DNA from: Euryarchaeota archaeon UBA128
GTDB lineage: Archaea > Thermoplasmatota > Poseidoniia > Poseidoniales > Poseidoniaceae
Reading direction: 5' to 3'
NCBI GenBank assembly: GCA_002496955.1
Contig: DALZ01000133.1
Location: forward strand, 1-10,645
Length of the DNA stretch: 10,645 nucleotides
This document shows, piece after piece, positions 1 to 7,255 of this stretch. Under the pieces are notes generated by a model. The model was given only the letters and a program-made list of their open reading frames with translations. It was not told the DNA's origin and did no database searches. Position 1 is the first letter of the stretch. Each line of letters starts with the position of its first letter. The position numbers were made by a program, and so were the translations under genes.

Positions 1-1698
1 GTTCACGCCAAAGAACAACAACACTACAGTATATTTGGTAACGATATTGAGTGGGTGCAAGCTGTCCAATCGATCATTGAAAATGAACATGTGTCGATTC
101 GTTTAAGTCCACAGCCAGTGAATAATCACCAAGAATTGTCATCATTAGATGACACACAACATCTCGAATGCATTCACAAGATTACTAATTCTATCGCTGA
201 TGGTATGTTCTATCAGGTCAATCTTGGACGATTCTGGTCCGGTAGGTTGGTTGAGGGCCCACTCACCATATTTCAGCGGCTGGTTATTGAAAACCCCGCC
301 CCATTTGCTGCCTATGTCGAAGCTAAAGATTTAGGTCTAGCAATCGTTTCCTCATCACCTGAAACTTTGCTACGTTGTGATAATCGAATGGTTTCAACCG
401 CTCCTATCAAGGGAACTATTACGCGCGGTAAGAACACCATTGAGGATAATCTACTGAAAAATTCAATGGCTGATGATGTAAAAGAACGGTCAGAACATCG
501 TATGTTAGTTGATTTAATGCGTAACGATTTGTCACAAATTTGCCAAGTTGGAAGCGTCAATATTGCTGAATTTGGAATAGAATCATACACTAATGTCCAC
601 CATCTAGTTTCACACATCGCTGGAAATTTATTACCTCAGTATACCTGTGGTGATGCTCTCAATGCAGTTTTTCCCGGAGGGAGTATCACTGGCTGCCCAA
701 GGACTATGGTATGCGCCGCTATCGACCAAATAGAAGGGACGAATAGGTCATTTTGGACTGGTTCTGTAGGTTGGCATGACCCCCATAACGATAAGTGTTC
801 ATGGAATATTCTTATACGAACTCTGGAGGCACGCAAACGCGGAAAAATATGGGAAGGGGTTGTTGGCGCTGGCGGCGGAATCACTATTCGATCCGAGCCT
901 GAACTTGAGGTTGCTGAAGCGATCTGGAAATCTCAGGCGTTGCGCAAAGCATGCGGGTGGTTAGAGCATGAATTTAACGTAACGAATACCGGTCAATTGC
1001 AGAGAACCGAACTCGAAATCGAACAGCAATTCGCCTTCAATAATTGTGGAGAAGTATTGTTTCTTGATGATTTAGCCAATCAACAAGCAGAGTTAACCGA
1101 TAAAGTTCTCATTGTTGATAATCTTGATTCCTTCACCCTAAACATCGCTCATGCAATCGCTGGTATTGGTCAAGACGTCCGAATTATTAGTGGGCGGAGT
1201 AGTTATTCAACTGAAAATGTAGGTGAAATTATTGATATAATCTCCAAAAATTCTCCTTCTCACATTATCCTAGGGCCTGGGCCGGGCATCCCCGATGATT
1301 CCCCACTGACCATGGAATTAGCAGAATTATCGCTCAACGAGACGCTAAATATGCCCGTACTAGGAATTTGTCTGGGGCATCAAGCACTAGGATTGGTCGA
1401 TGGTTACGAGCTGATAAGAGACCCGCACGGGGCAATCCACGGTACTCCAGTAATGTGTCAAAATGATGGTTCAGGCCTGTTCCTTGATAAGGCGGCGGTT
1501 GCTCAATATGTTAGATATAATTCTTTGATATTAACCGAAAAGCGCGAGAGTAACTTGATTCAAAATATCCGGGATTCACACGGTTCAATAATGGGATTAA
1601 GACATCCTAGACTGCCAATTCACGGCATACAGTTCCACCCTGAATCAATTGGTTCAGAAAATGGCATTGAAATAATAAGCGCATTTTTGAAACTATAA
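1..1698 (+). CDS. pabBA: Aminodeoxychorismate synthase, PabB-PabA fusion (5' end missing)
   Basis: Makes 4-amino-4-deoxychorismate from chorismate and glutamine, the first step toward p-aminobenzoate and folate-type cofactors; cytosolic. The frame is open from base 1 with no stop, so the true start is upstream and the GTG at 55 is probably internal. The chorismate-binding domain spans roughly 160-960: YQVNL near 213, PIKGT at 403-417, whose Lys codon (409-411) is the residue typical of PabB where anthranilate synthase has Ala, and PGGSITGCP at 673-699. A linker follows, then a class I glutamine amidotransferase domain from about 1102: LIVDNLDSFT, GPGPG, GICLGHQ with nucleophile Cys at 1369-1371, and HPES at 1636-1647, so the Cys-His-Glu triad is intact. 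The order PabB then PabA is opposite to the commoner PabA-PabB fusions. Anthranilate synthase (TrpE-TrpG) is the main alternative; the Lys argues against it. The next gene starts 48 bases downstream. Confidence 0.9.
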   Translation, partial: VHAKEQQHYSIFGNDIEWVQAVQSIIENEHVSIRLSPQPVNNHQELSSLDDTQHLECIHKITNSIADGMFYQVNLGRFWSGRLVEGPLTIFQRLVIENPAPFAAYVEAKDLGLAIVSSSPETLLRCDNRMVSTAPIKGTITRGKNTIEDNLLKNSMADDVKERSEHRMLVDLMRNDLSQICQVGSVNIAEFGIESYTNVHHLVSHIAGNLLPQYTCGDALNAVFPGGSITGCPRTMVCAAIDQIEGTNRSFWTGSVGWHDPHNDKCSWNILIRTLEARKRGKIWEGVVGAGGGITIRSEPELEVAEAIWKSQALRKACGWLEHEFNVTNTGQLQRTELEIEQQFAFNNCGEVLFLDDLANQQAELTDKVLIVDNLDSFTLNIAHAIAGIGQDVRIISGRSSYSTENVGEIIDIISKNSPSHIILGPGPGIPDDSPLTMELAELSLNETLNMPVLGICLGHQALGLVDGYELIRDPHGAIHGTPVMCQNDGSGLFLDKAAVAQYVRYNSLILTEKRESNLIQNIRDSHGSIMGLRHPRLPIHGIQFHPESIGSENGIEIISAFLKL

Positions 1699-1735
1699 TC
1701 GGATGCTTGAAGAATCAAGACGATTTAGATTGTAT

Positions 1736-1743
1736 GAGGGGAG
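1736..1743 (+). promoter_or_regulatory. Ribosome binding site supporting the TTG start at 1747
   Basis: GAGGGGAG lies 3 bases before TTG (GAGG core 7 bases before). An in-frame TGA overlaps its first two bases, so no earlier start is available in this frame. Confidence 0.5.
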
Positions 1744-1746
1744 CAA

Positions 1747-2133
1747 TTGCCGACTTGTAGGTATTGTTTGGGCACTTTTTCTCGTGACCAATTTATTCAC
1801 GGCAACGGCCCTCGTGCACAAGTCTGCATACGATGTGCAGTCGAAATGAAAATAGCCTCTGAAGAAGAGGTTCAAAACCTATACAACGAAAAATTGCGGA
1901 ATGCGAGACTTTCATTAGTCGCCAGACGGTATAGTATGTTCCTCTACATTCCAGTTCTGTGGACACTCTGGGGTATGTATATCAGTTCAGTAAAGCCTTG
2001 GGGATTGTATTTTTTACTAATTCTAATCGCCTTAACCCTGTTTGCACCGGCTTGGTTCTTCCTAAGAAGCGCTCATTTTGCAGGAAACATGGCTCGCCTG
2101 ACTCCTGAATATGATCGGCCAAAAGGCCACTGA
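1747..2133 (+). CDS. Small zinc-ribbon, two-helix membrane protein of unknown function
   Basis: 128 residues; function not recognised. The N-terminus carries two CxxC pairs (C4/C7 and C27/C30), the layout of a short zinc ribbon, followed by a charged helical stretch (about 36-61) and two predicted membrane helices (about 64-82 and 85-106), then a short polar tail. Both ends are therefore probably on the same side of the membrane, likely the cytoplasm. The start is TTG: an in-frame stop at 1735-1737 leaves only three codons before it and no ATG or GTG, and the purine-rich GAGGGGAG at 1736-1743 lies just upstream. The paired cysteines at the very N-terminus support this frame and start. The gene follows pabBA by 48 bases on the same strand and may be co-transcribed. 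Its stop codon abuts the stop of the convergent YchF gene with no spacer. Confidence 0.78.
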   Translation: MPTCRYCLGTFSRDQFIHGNGPRAQVCIRCAVEMKIASEEEVQNLYNEKLRNARLSLVARRYSMFLYIPVLWTLWGMYISSVKPWGLYFLLILIALTLFAPAWFFLRSAHFAGNMARLTPEYDRPKGH

Positions 2134-3414
2134 TTATTTTGAATGAATCTTCAGCACATCGCCATCATTCAACTCATAATCTGCACCGACTGCCCGACGG
2201 GTCCTGCCATCAACACCTTTGATGAAGCCATCACCTAAGTCGGTATGAACTTTGTAAGCAAGAGGCTTCGCAGCGATACCTTGTGGAACAACGAACGCAT
2301 CTGGCAATACCTTGCCGTCTCCGTCGGTCCATTGACCTTCATCTTGAACGGGATAAACTACAATGTGATTGAGTTGGTCAAACAATACCTGATCTAAAAC
2401 TTCAGCAATACCTGTCGACCCCAAATTCGCTAATTTTTGACTCATTTTAGCTAGCGCGTTGAGTTGCGGTTGAGTAAGACTGGCCTCGTCTATAACTACA
2501 AAATTATGAGCCCCCAACTGGTAATCAATCATGCCACTGGCGGCTGCGCGACGTAGTGCTAACTCCATATCTGCCATACATGGAATAATAATTCCGTTGG
2601 CATTTACCATGGTAAGTGTCTCTGGTAGCGATATGTCGGCCTTATTGGCTGCTATATGGATTGGGAAAAGTTCCTTTCGCAAACATGATGCGAGTAATTG
2701 TAGTACGTCTATTTGCCAATCCCAAGGCGGCGTCGTTTGGTCAAATGCTGACTTGAAGGTTTCATATCCACGGGTAACTGAAACCTTTGACGATCCCAAT
2801 CCGGTAAGTCGTTCATGTAAATAATTCAATATACCTCTTTCGCCTTCAGATTGGACCCTTCTCACCCCTCGTGCCCAACTATCTGCAAGTAGTCCAACTA
2901 TCCACTTATCCAACTCTAATTCAAGAAAATCTATCTCTTCTTGAATTGATTTTGCGGCCTCGGTTACTGAGGTTTTTGGCGCAGTTGGATTACCTTCAAT
3001 ATCCGTGGTGGCGGCTGCATCAACAACCTGTATTAGCGCGTCACAATTTGCTAAATCTGCGAGAAAGGCATTACCTCTACCCTTGCCTTCGCTAGCTCCT
3101 GGAACCAATCCAGCAACATCAACAAGATAGCACGGCACTAAACGGTTAAATCCGACACAACTACCTGTATTCGGCTGACAAATACTACCCTTGCGAGGAT
3201 CTGATTCCTCTACAGCTCCAATTTTACCATCAAAGTGCAATCTTTCCCGCAGTTCCTTACATGGGCACGCCAAGCGAGCGGTGACAAAAGCCACACCAAC
3301 ATTAGGTTCGATAGTACAAAACGGATAGTTGGCGATGTCTACTTTTGCTAAGGTAGCGGCAGAAAAAAATGTAGATTTGCCCACATTTGGTTTGCCAACT
3401 AAACCAATTTTCAT
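2134..3414 (-). CDS. Archaeal YchF/Obg-family GTP-binding protein with TGS domain
   Basis: Translation-associated P-loop NTPase of the Obg/YchF group, cytosolic; bacterial YchF (OLA1-type) binds ribosomes and prefers ATP, while the archaeal members are less studied. The 426 residues show the P-loop GKPNVGKS (7-14), TIEPNVG switch I (34-40), DVAG walker B/G3 (99-102) followed by the glycine-rich LVPGASEGKGRGNAFL, NKAD G4 (257-260) and a C-terminal TGS domain (about 350-424) ending in DYELNDGDVLKI. Four cysteines (C50, C52, C79, C86) recall the Cys-rich segment of archaeal homologues, but here about 26 residues separate the two pairs. ATG start with GGAGA six bases upstream (3421-3425). It lies 13 bases downstream of the 758-residue membrane protein on the same strand, so it is probably the last gene of that operon. 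Its stop abuts that of the convergent zinc-ribbon gene. Confidence 0.96.
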   Translation of the reverse strand: MKIGLVGKPNVGKSTFFSAATLAKVDIANYPFCTIEPNVGVAFVTARLACPCKELRERLHFDGKIGAVEESDPRKGSICQPNTGSCVGFNRLVPCYLVDVAGLVPGASEGKGRGNAFLADLANCDALIQVVDAAATTDIEGNPTAPKTSVTEAAKSIQEEIDFLELELDKWIVGLLADSWARGVRRVQSEGERGILNYLHERLTGLGSSKVSVTRGYETFKSAFDQTTPPWDWQIDVLQLLASCLRKELFPIHIAANKADISLPETLTMVNANGIIIPCMADMELALRRAAASGMIDYQLGAHNFVVIDEASLTQPQLNALAKMSQKLANLGSTGIAEVLDQVLFDQLNHIVVYPVQDEGQWTDGDGKVLPDAFVVPQGIAAKPLAYKVHTDLGDGFIKGVDGRTRRAVGADYELNDGDVLKIHSK

Positions 3415-3420
3415 ACAGCA

Positions 3421-3425
3421 TCTCC
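3421..3425 (-). promoter_or_regulatory. Ribosome binding site of the YchF gene
   Basis: GGAGA on the minus strand, six bases before the ATG at 3414, within the 13-base gap after the stop of the preceding gene. This supports translation of YchF from the same transcript. Confidence 0.6.
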
Positions 3426-3427
3426 GA

Positions 3428-5704
3428 TTATGCTTCCAATATTGCGGTGATTAAATCAGCCTTGGTACCGGAGGTTGAAACCCCTTTCTGCTCGGCGATT
3501 TCAATCAATTCCGCTTTCTTCAACTTGGTTAGCGAGGGTTTCGTGTAAACGACTGCCGGGGAGTCATCTTCCCCGTCGCCTTCATTGGTATCGTCTTCAG
3601 CCGCATCGTCGTCGGTTTCAACGACAGTTTCGTTTTCAGTAGCTTCATTCTCATGTACAGGATCTACGGTTTCCACTAACTCATCATCATTGGATTCAGG
3701 CGGGTGATTTGCAGCAATTTGTGCTAGAGCAATGTCTAATTCTGGAAGGTTAATCTTACCGTCTTTATCTAAGTCAATCGCTGAAACTAACTCTTCTAAT
3801 TCCCATGGCGGATATTCCCCGACGTCGCTAGAGATAAGCGCTTGCTGGAATTCGTAACCATCGATACCCCCTGAGTCGTCAAGATCAATAGATTTGAAAA
3901 ATTCAAACACTGATTGATTGGTTTTCTTGAGATAATTTGCTAACAAAATAAGTTGATTGCCTTCGCTTTTCTCCATCGCCACTGGTTGCTCGGATTCTGT
4001 GGTTACCTCTTCAGGGAATTCTGTTACCTCATCATTATGCAAGGAAGCGCTAACGGCAATTACTGTCGAGCCCCCCTCATCATCTACTGAATTGCCAATA
4101 ACCAATGTTGTGTTTACTCCTACGCCTCTACCAATTAACTGCTGAATCGAAGTTGTCGTACCACCTACCAATGTGTAAGTATCGACATCTGATTCGGAGG
4201 ATGCGACTTCCTCAACCTTCTGGAACGAGGTCCCAGTCCGGATAAGAACAAGAGTTGCCATGATAACTGAAATTGTAACCAAATAAAACATAGCAGCCGC
4301 AGTTAGATAAAATCCTGAAGTCGATGCAACTGCATCTTCAACTCCCGAATCTAGCACGGCCTTTTCGGTGAAATTACCAATTATCATCGTGATTGTTGCA
4401 GCAAGGCCGCCGAACATCATGAACCATGATGCCATACTACCTCGAGAAGGGTCAGCTAGCTTCTTACCGGCAGCTAACGGGTATGATGAGAAGATTGCTG
4501 AAAGCATCATTAAACCCCCAACAGTAAACATGAATCCTTCATCAATGGTAGTTGACATGCTCAACATTTTGTCTGTACCCGTTAGGGTGTCCATGCCGGT
4601 GAAGTAGCCCCCCACAGCATAAATTGGTAACAAAAACATTGCCAAGGTTGCTGCTAGAGAGCCCGGATTTTTCAGCACAGCACCAGAGTTCGCTGACGCA
4701 GTTACCAGCAGATTTACTGCTCCGGCAAACAATGGTAGCATCGAAAATGTAAGCAGTAAGGCACCGATGTTCTGCAAAAACTCTCCTGCATTGGCTTCAG
4801 TCATGAAAAATGGTGGAACTGTAACAAACAACAGCACCATGTTGGCATTGAGTAAAGAACCCGACCAGACAGGTGTCTTGGCAGCATGAGGTATCACGTG
4901 ATATGCTAGGGCAAACATAAGTGCTAAAGGCACCCAGCCATCTAAAACTCGCTCGGAAAGCCAGACTACTTGGGTACTACCAGTTGCTTCACCAACTATG
5001 TAATATAACGAACCTGCAAGTCTTGCGACAATTGCCATAATCAAGAACCATGCAGTTATTGAGGAAGTGCCCTCGCCTCTCACAGAGTATGTTGCAAGGA
5101 CATTCATCAGCAAAGCACCAAACACAAGACTTGAGACAACATATGTTGTCATCAAGGTGATTAAATCCCTGATGCTTTGCTCATCAGCGATATCGACAAA
5201 CCTGAAGACTATTGGGATCAAAATAAGGCTGAAGGACATAGATGCAGTGTAAAGTAATGCAACCATCGATGCATTGGCTTCGCTGGCTAATCGATTATTT
5301 GCCGCTCTGGATACAGCAACTAAGCAACCCCCAACTAGCAGATATGTGAAAGCAATGCTCATTACTGAACCGGTGAAATCAGTTAACGCGGAGCCATCGT
5401 CGTAGGACCAACCAATACTCGCAAGAGAGTCCAGTGCTGTTGGATCATACTTGTGCCAGATACCGATAAAGCCACAAATCACTGCGAGTAAGAACCACCC
5501 TGTGCCATATTTCATCCATGTCCTACTACCGCTTCCAGGTTCGTCTTTGAATAAATCAACCAACCCTACAGGCGCTTTATTCATCAAGAATAATGCAAAT
5601 TGGCGCATCGGTGCACCCATTGTACCAATGCCGTTGGTTACATAATACGATACGGTGAGTAGAATTGCTAGCAGAATTCCTGAAGAGATGAATACTGGTT
5701 CCAT
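3428..5704 (-). CDS. Polytopic membrane protein resembling heme-copper oxidase subunit I, with EF-hand pair and SAP-like C-terminus
   Basis: 758 residues in three parts. Residues 1-490 hold about 13 hydrophobic helices (near 4-24, 66-84, 107-131, 145-170, 180-206, 214-238, 255-272, 287-302, 309-336, 348-370, 387-411, 424-445, 464-488). Spacing and motifs such as YHVIPHAAKTPVW (268-280) and MLPLFAGAVNLLVT (322-335) recall CcoN/NorB. Where oxidases carry CuB and heme histidines this protein has other residues: VPPFFMTEA (296-304) for the His-His segment and IDEGFMFTVGG (387-397) for the HVH segment. The only histidines in 1-490 are H84, H269 and H273, so catalysis is unlikely. Residues 607-618 and 644-655 are two canonical EF-hand loops (D-x-D-x-S/D-G, Glu at position 12). 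An acidic linker (about 670-715) leads to a SAP-like helix-turn-helix at 724-757. Start ATG with GGAGG six bases upstream. Gaps to its operon neighbours are 14 bases (89-residue gene) and 13 bases (YchF). Oxidase ancestry is judged from remembered motifs; role unknown. Confidence 0.85.
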   Translation of the reverse strand: MEPVFISSGILLAILLTVSYYVTNGIGTMGAPMRQFALFLMNKAPVGLVDLFKDEPGSGSRTWMKYGTGWFLLAVICGFIGIWHKYDPTALDSLASIGWSYDDGSALTDFTGSVMSIAFTYLLVGGCLVAVSRAANNRLASEANASMVALLYTASMSFSLILIPIVFRFVDIADEQSIRDLITLMTTYVVSSLVFGALLMNVLATYSVRGEGTSSITAWFLIMAIVARLAGSLYYIVGEATGSTQVVWLSERVLDGWVPLALMFALAYHVIPHAAKTPVWSGSLLNANMVLLFVTVPPFFMTEANAGEFLQNIGALLLTFSMLPLFAGAVNLLVTASANSGAVLKNPGSLAATLAMFLLPIYAVGGYFTGMDTLTGTDKMLSMSTTIDEGFMFTVGGLMMLSAIFSSYPLAAGKKLADPSRGSMASWFMMFGGLAATITMIIGNFTEKAVLDSGVEDAVASTSGFYLTAAAMFYLVTISVIMATLVLIRTGTSFQKVEEVASSESDVDTYTLVGGTTTSIQQLIGRGVGVNTTLVIGNSVDDEGGSTVIAVSASLHNDEVTEFPEEVTTESEQPVAMEKSEGNQLILLANYLKKTNQSVFEFFKSIDLDDSGGIDGYEFQQALISSDVGEYPPWELEELVSAIDLDKDGKINLPELDIALAQIAANHPPESNDDELVETVDPVHENEATENETVVETDDDAAEDDTNEGDGEDDSPAVVYTKPSLTKLKKAELIEIAEQKGVSTSGTKADLITAILEA

Positions 5705-5710
5705 ACTAAG

Positions 5711-5715
5711 CCTCC
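5711..5715 (-). promoter_or_regulatory. Ribosome binding site of the 758-residue membrane protein
   Basis: GGAGG on the minus strand, six bases before the ATG at 5704 and just after the stop of the 89-residue gene. It fixes the start and supports co-transcription of the two genes. Confidence 0.65.
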
Positions 5716-5718
5716 GTC

Positions 5719-5988
5719 TTATTCGACGACTACCTCACCAACCAGCGTGGCTACAATGATTCCCACGCCAATTAATAGACCAATTAGGTAATACCAAATT
5801 CCACTACCACCTAAATTGCCAATCAGTGGCACTATATCGCCTAGAATTGGCATTGAGTCCCAGCCAAAAATATTGGCAAACAGGGCAAATAAACCAAACA
5901 TTCCAACGAACATAAGCGTGAGTGCCACTCTCCCCATTGATGGTTGCCCCGAGCCGACTGTTACATCTGGCAGTATTGAACTATTCAT
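5719..5988 (-). CDS. Small two-helix membrane protein, likely partner of the 758-residue protein
   Basis: 89 residues, not recognised as a known family. A polar N-terminus of about 19 residues precedes two predicted membrane helices (about 20-42 and 64-84). They are joined by a short loop with WDSMPILGDIVPLIGNLGG, so both ends should lie on the same side of the membrane. There is no cysteine or histidine anywhere in it, so it is not a heme or copper subunit such as CcoO or CcoP. ATG start with GGTGA six bases upstream (5995-5999). It ends 14 bases before the 758-residue oxidase-like protein and looks like the first gene of a three-gene operon with that protein and YchF. By position it is likely a small structural subunit or assembly partner; this is inference from context only. 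Confidence 0.82.
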   Translation of the reverse strand: MNSSILPDVTVGSGQPSMGRVALTLMFVGMFGLFALFANIFGWDSMPILGDIVPLIGNLGGSGIWYYLIGLLIGVGIIVATLVGEVVVE

Positions 5989-5994
5989 TTTGTT

Positions 5995-5999
5995 TCACC
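5995..5999 (-). promoter_or_regulatory. Ribosome binding site of the 89-residue membrane protein
   Basis: GGTGA on the minus strand, six bases before the ATG at 5988; it matches the archaeal 16S rRNA 3' end complement used by several genes in this window. Confidence 0.6.
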
Positions 6000-6002
6000 C
6001 GT

Positions 6003-6021
6003 TTGACCCCGTAGGGGTCAA
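6003..6021 (-). promoter_or_regulatory. Perfect inverted repeat upstream of the membrane-protein operon
   Basis: TTGACCCC and GGGGTCAA are perfect 8-base arms around a 3-base centre, ending 14 bases before the ATG of the 89-residue gene and 3 bases before its ribosome binding site. A TATA-like TTTATCATC on the minus strand (6049-6041) would place the transcription start near the outer arm. The repeat could be an operator overlapping the start site, or a hairpin at the 5' end of the mRNA. It is not followed by a T-tract on either strand, so an archaeal terminator is less likely. Confidence 0.45.
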
Positions 6022-6040
6022 TCCAACCCACTAGTAGAGT

Positions 6041-6049
6041 GATGATAAA
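6041..6049 (-). promoter_or_regulatory. Possible TATA box of the membrane-protein operon
   Basis: TTTATCATC on the minus strand, 52-60 bases upstream of the 89-residue gene's ATG in the 91-base gap after the RaSEA-like gene. The match to the archaeal TATA consensus is only moderate and no clear purine-rich BRE precedes it. Confidence 0.3.
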
Positions 6050-6079
6050 GATTCACCAGAGCAATTACAGAAATTCCGT

Positions 6080-7255
6080 TCACAAGGACCGTAAATTCTC
6101 GACTCGACTACCTCTGCGAGATTGCGAAATTCCCAACGGCAGGGGCAGGGCGGATTCCAAAGCCAATTCCTCACGCCATATGCTTTCACACCCACAAGAC
6201 AGGCCTTCGAATTCGCGTAAATCACCACTCACTGCATATCTCTCAATAGCAGCAACAACAAATTTATCGCAACTTCCACAGTTGTGGGCGCCACGAATCT
6301 TACCGCCGGCAGTTGGATGAATTATTAGCCGGCATACCTGGTCTGGGGAACCGTTTACCCCGCCTTCTGGGTAGATAAACGGATGAGCTTGTTTAATCAT
6401 TTCCACAAGTGACCAAAGCCATGGTGGCCGATACTCATTGTTTCTATGCAACCTATCTATCACCGTGCCTCGCTGTATGTTCATTGGATTGACTGAGATT
6501 TCGTCGCTGCGTTCAGCAACATCTTTTATCCATCTAACACCGTGGTCAAGCGCATCTCTTTCAGACATAAAAGGCGGTTTAAACATCAAGTAAGTTTTGA
6601 TTCTAATATTGAAGTTTCGTAAATTTTCTATTGCTCGATCCCATGCTCTGGTCGAGAAGCCCTTGTTGATATGAAACCGTAACACTTCGTCGTCATATGC
6701 TTCGAGACCAATTGCTACTGTGAATGTTGGATTAATCGAAGTTGCCCATAACAGTTTTTCTTTTGTTAACTGTTCACATCGACTCTCAACAATCAATTCC
6801 TTGCCCAACTCGTAACAATCTCTGAGGACTGTTTCTTGAAAATCTAAGGGGATTTCACGGTCCTCTAATAGCGACCCAGAGGTATAGATTTTAACCATTT
6901 TTTGCTCGGCGAAATTATCGTATTTTTGTTTGGCTAATTCCCACTGTGAGTGGAGGTTTTCGCTGGTAACGTCATCCCTCGTATCGTTAAAATAACCGCA
7001 GAAAGTGCAACCACTGGACCACCACCAGTGGCAACCTTTAGTCCGTAAAATAACGGTTACTGCACTACATGGTATGCCATCTGGCAAGGTTTCAGGTGTC
7101 ACATAGACTGTTGCAGGCTTGTTTGCATCCCATGACTGCTGTCTCTCCTTTGCCCACGGAGTATTGGCGGGTGCTTTCACCAGATGATGAATTTTCGCTG
7201 GCCTAGAATTGTTACCCAAAAGGGTCAGCGAAACCTTCTTTGTCAAATTATTCAC
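6080..7255 (-). CDS. raSEA: Radical SAM protein of archaeosine biosynthesis, RaSEA-like
   Basis: RaSEA works with ArcS to convert lysine-modified preQ0 at tRNA position 15 into archaeosine, using S-adenosylmethionine and a 4Fe-4S cluster; cytosolic. The up to 391 residues carry RTKGCHWWWSSGCTFCGY (71-88), whose cysteines C75, C83 and C86 are spaced CX7CX2C rather than the usual CX3CX2C; this GC-Trp-rich-GCTxCGY signature is what I recognise as the RaSEA group. An EAYD segment (185-188), a TYLMFKPP strand (221-228) and a C-terminal cysteine set (C326, C329, C354, C356), possibly a metal site, follow. Start is uncertain: GTG at 7255 overlaps the decarboxylase stop but lacks a ribosome site, whereas TTG at 7246 has GGTGA five bases upstream and begins three codons later. 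It is the last gene of a unit with the coiled-coil protein and decarboxylase. An Elp3-like or other radical SAM relative is the alternative. Confidence 0.88.
   Translation of the reverse strand: MNNLTKKVSLTLLGNNSRPAKIHHLVKAPANTPWAKERQQSWDANKPATVYVTPETLPDGIPCSAVTVILRTKGCHWWWSSGCTFCGYFNDTRDDVTSENLHSQWELAKQKYDNFAEQKMVKIYTSGSLLEDREIPLDFQETVLRDCYELGKELIVESRCEQLTKEKLLWATSINPTFTVAIGLEAYDDEVLRFHINKGFSTRAWDRAIENLRNFNIRIKTYLMFKPPFMSERDALDHGVRWIKDVAERSDEISVNPMNIQRGTVIDRLHRNNEYRPPWLWSLVEMIKQAHPFIYPEGGVNGSPDQVCRLIIHPTAGGKIRGAHNCGSCDKFVVAAIERYAVSGDLREFEGLSCGCESIWREELALESALPLPLGISQSRRGSRVENLRSL

Noticed and set aside
55..57. GTG at 55 as the start of the PabB-PabA fusion
   Set aside because: The frame is open back to base 1 and the chorismate-binding enzymes need more N-terminal sequence, so the gene is cut by the window edge.
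1703..1849. 48-codon + strand frame beginning ATG, hydrophobic in its middle, overlapping the zinc-ribbon gene
   Set aside because: No ribosome binding site precedes its ATG, and it overlaps a frame with two CxxC pairs and two membrane helices that is clearly the better candidate.
6039..6320. 93-codon + strand frame at the end of the RaSEA-like gene
   Set aside because: Mostly antisense to the C-terminus of the RaSEA-like gene; no recognisable motif.
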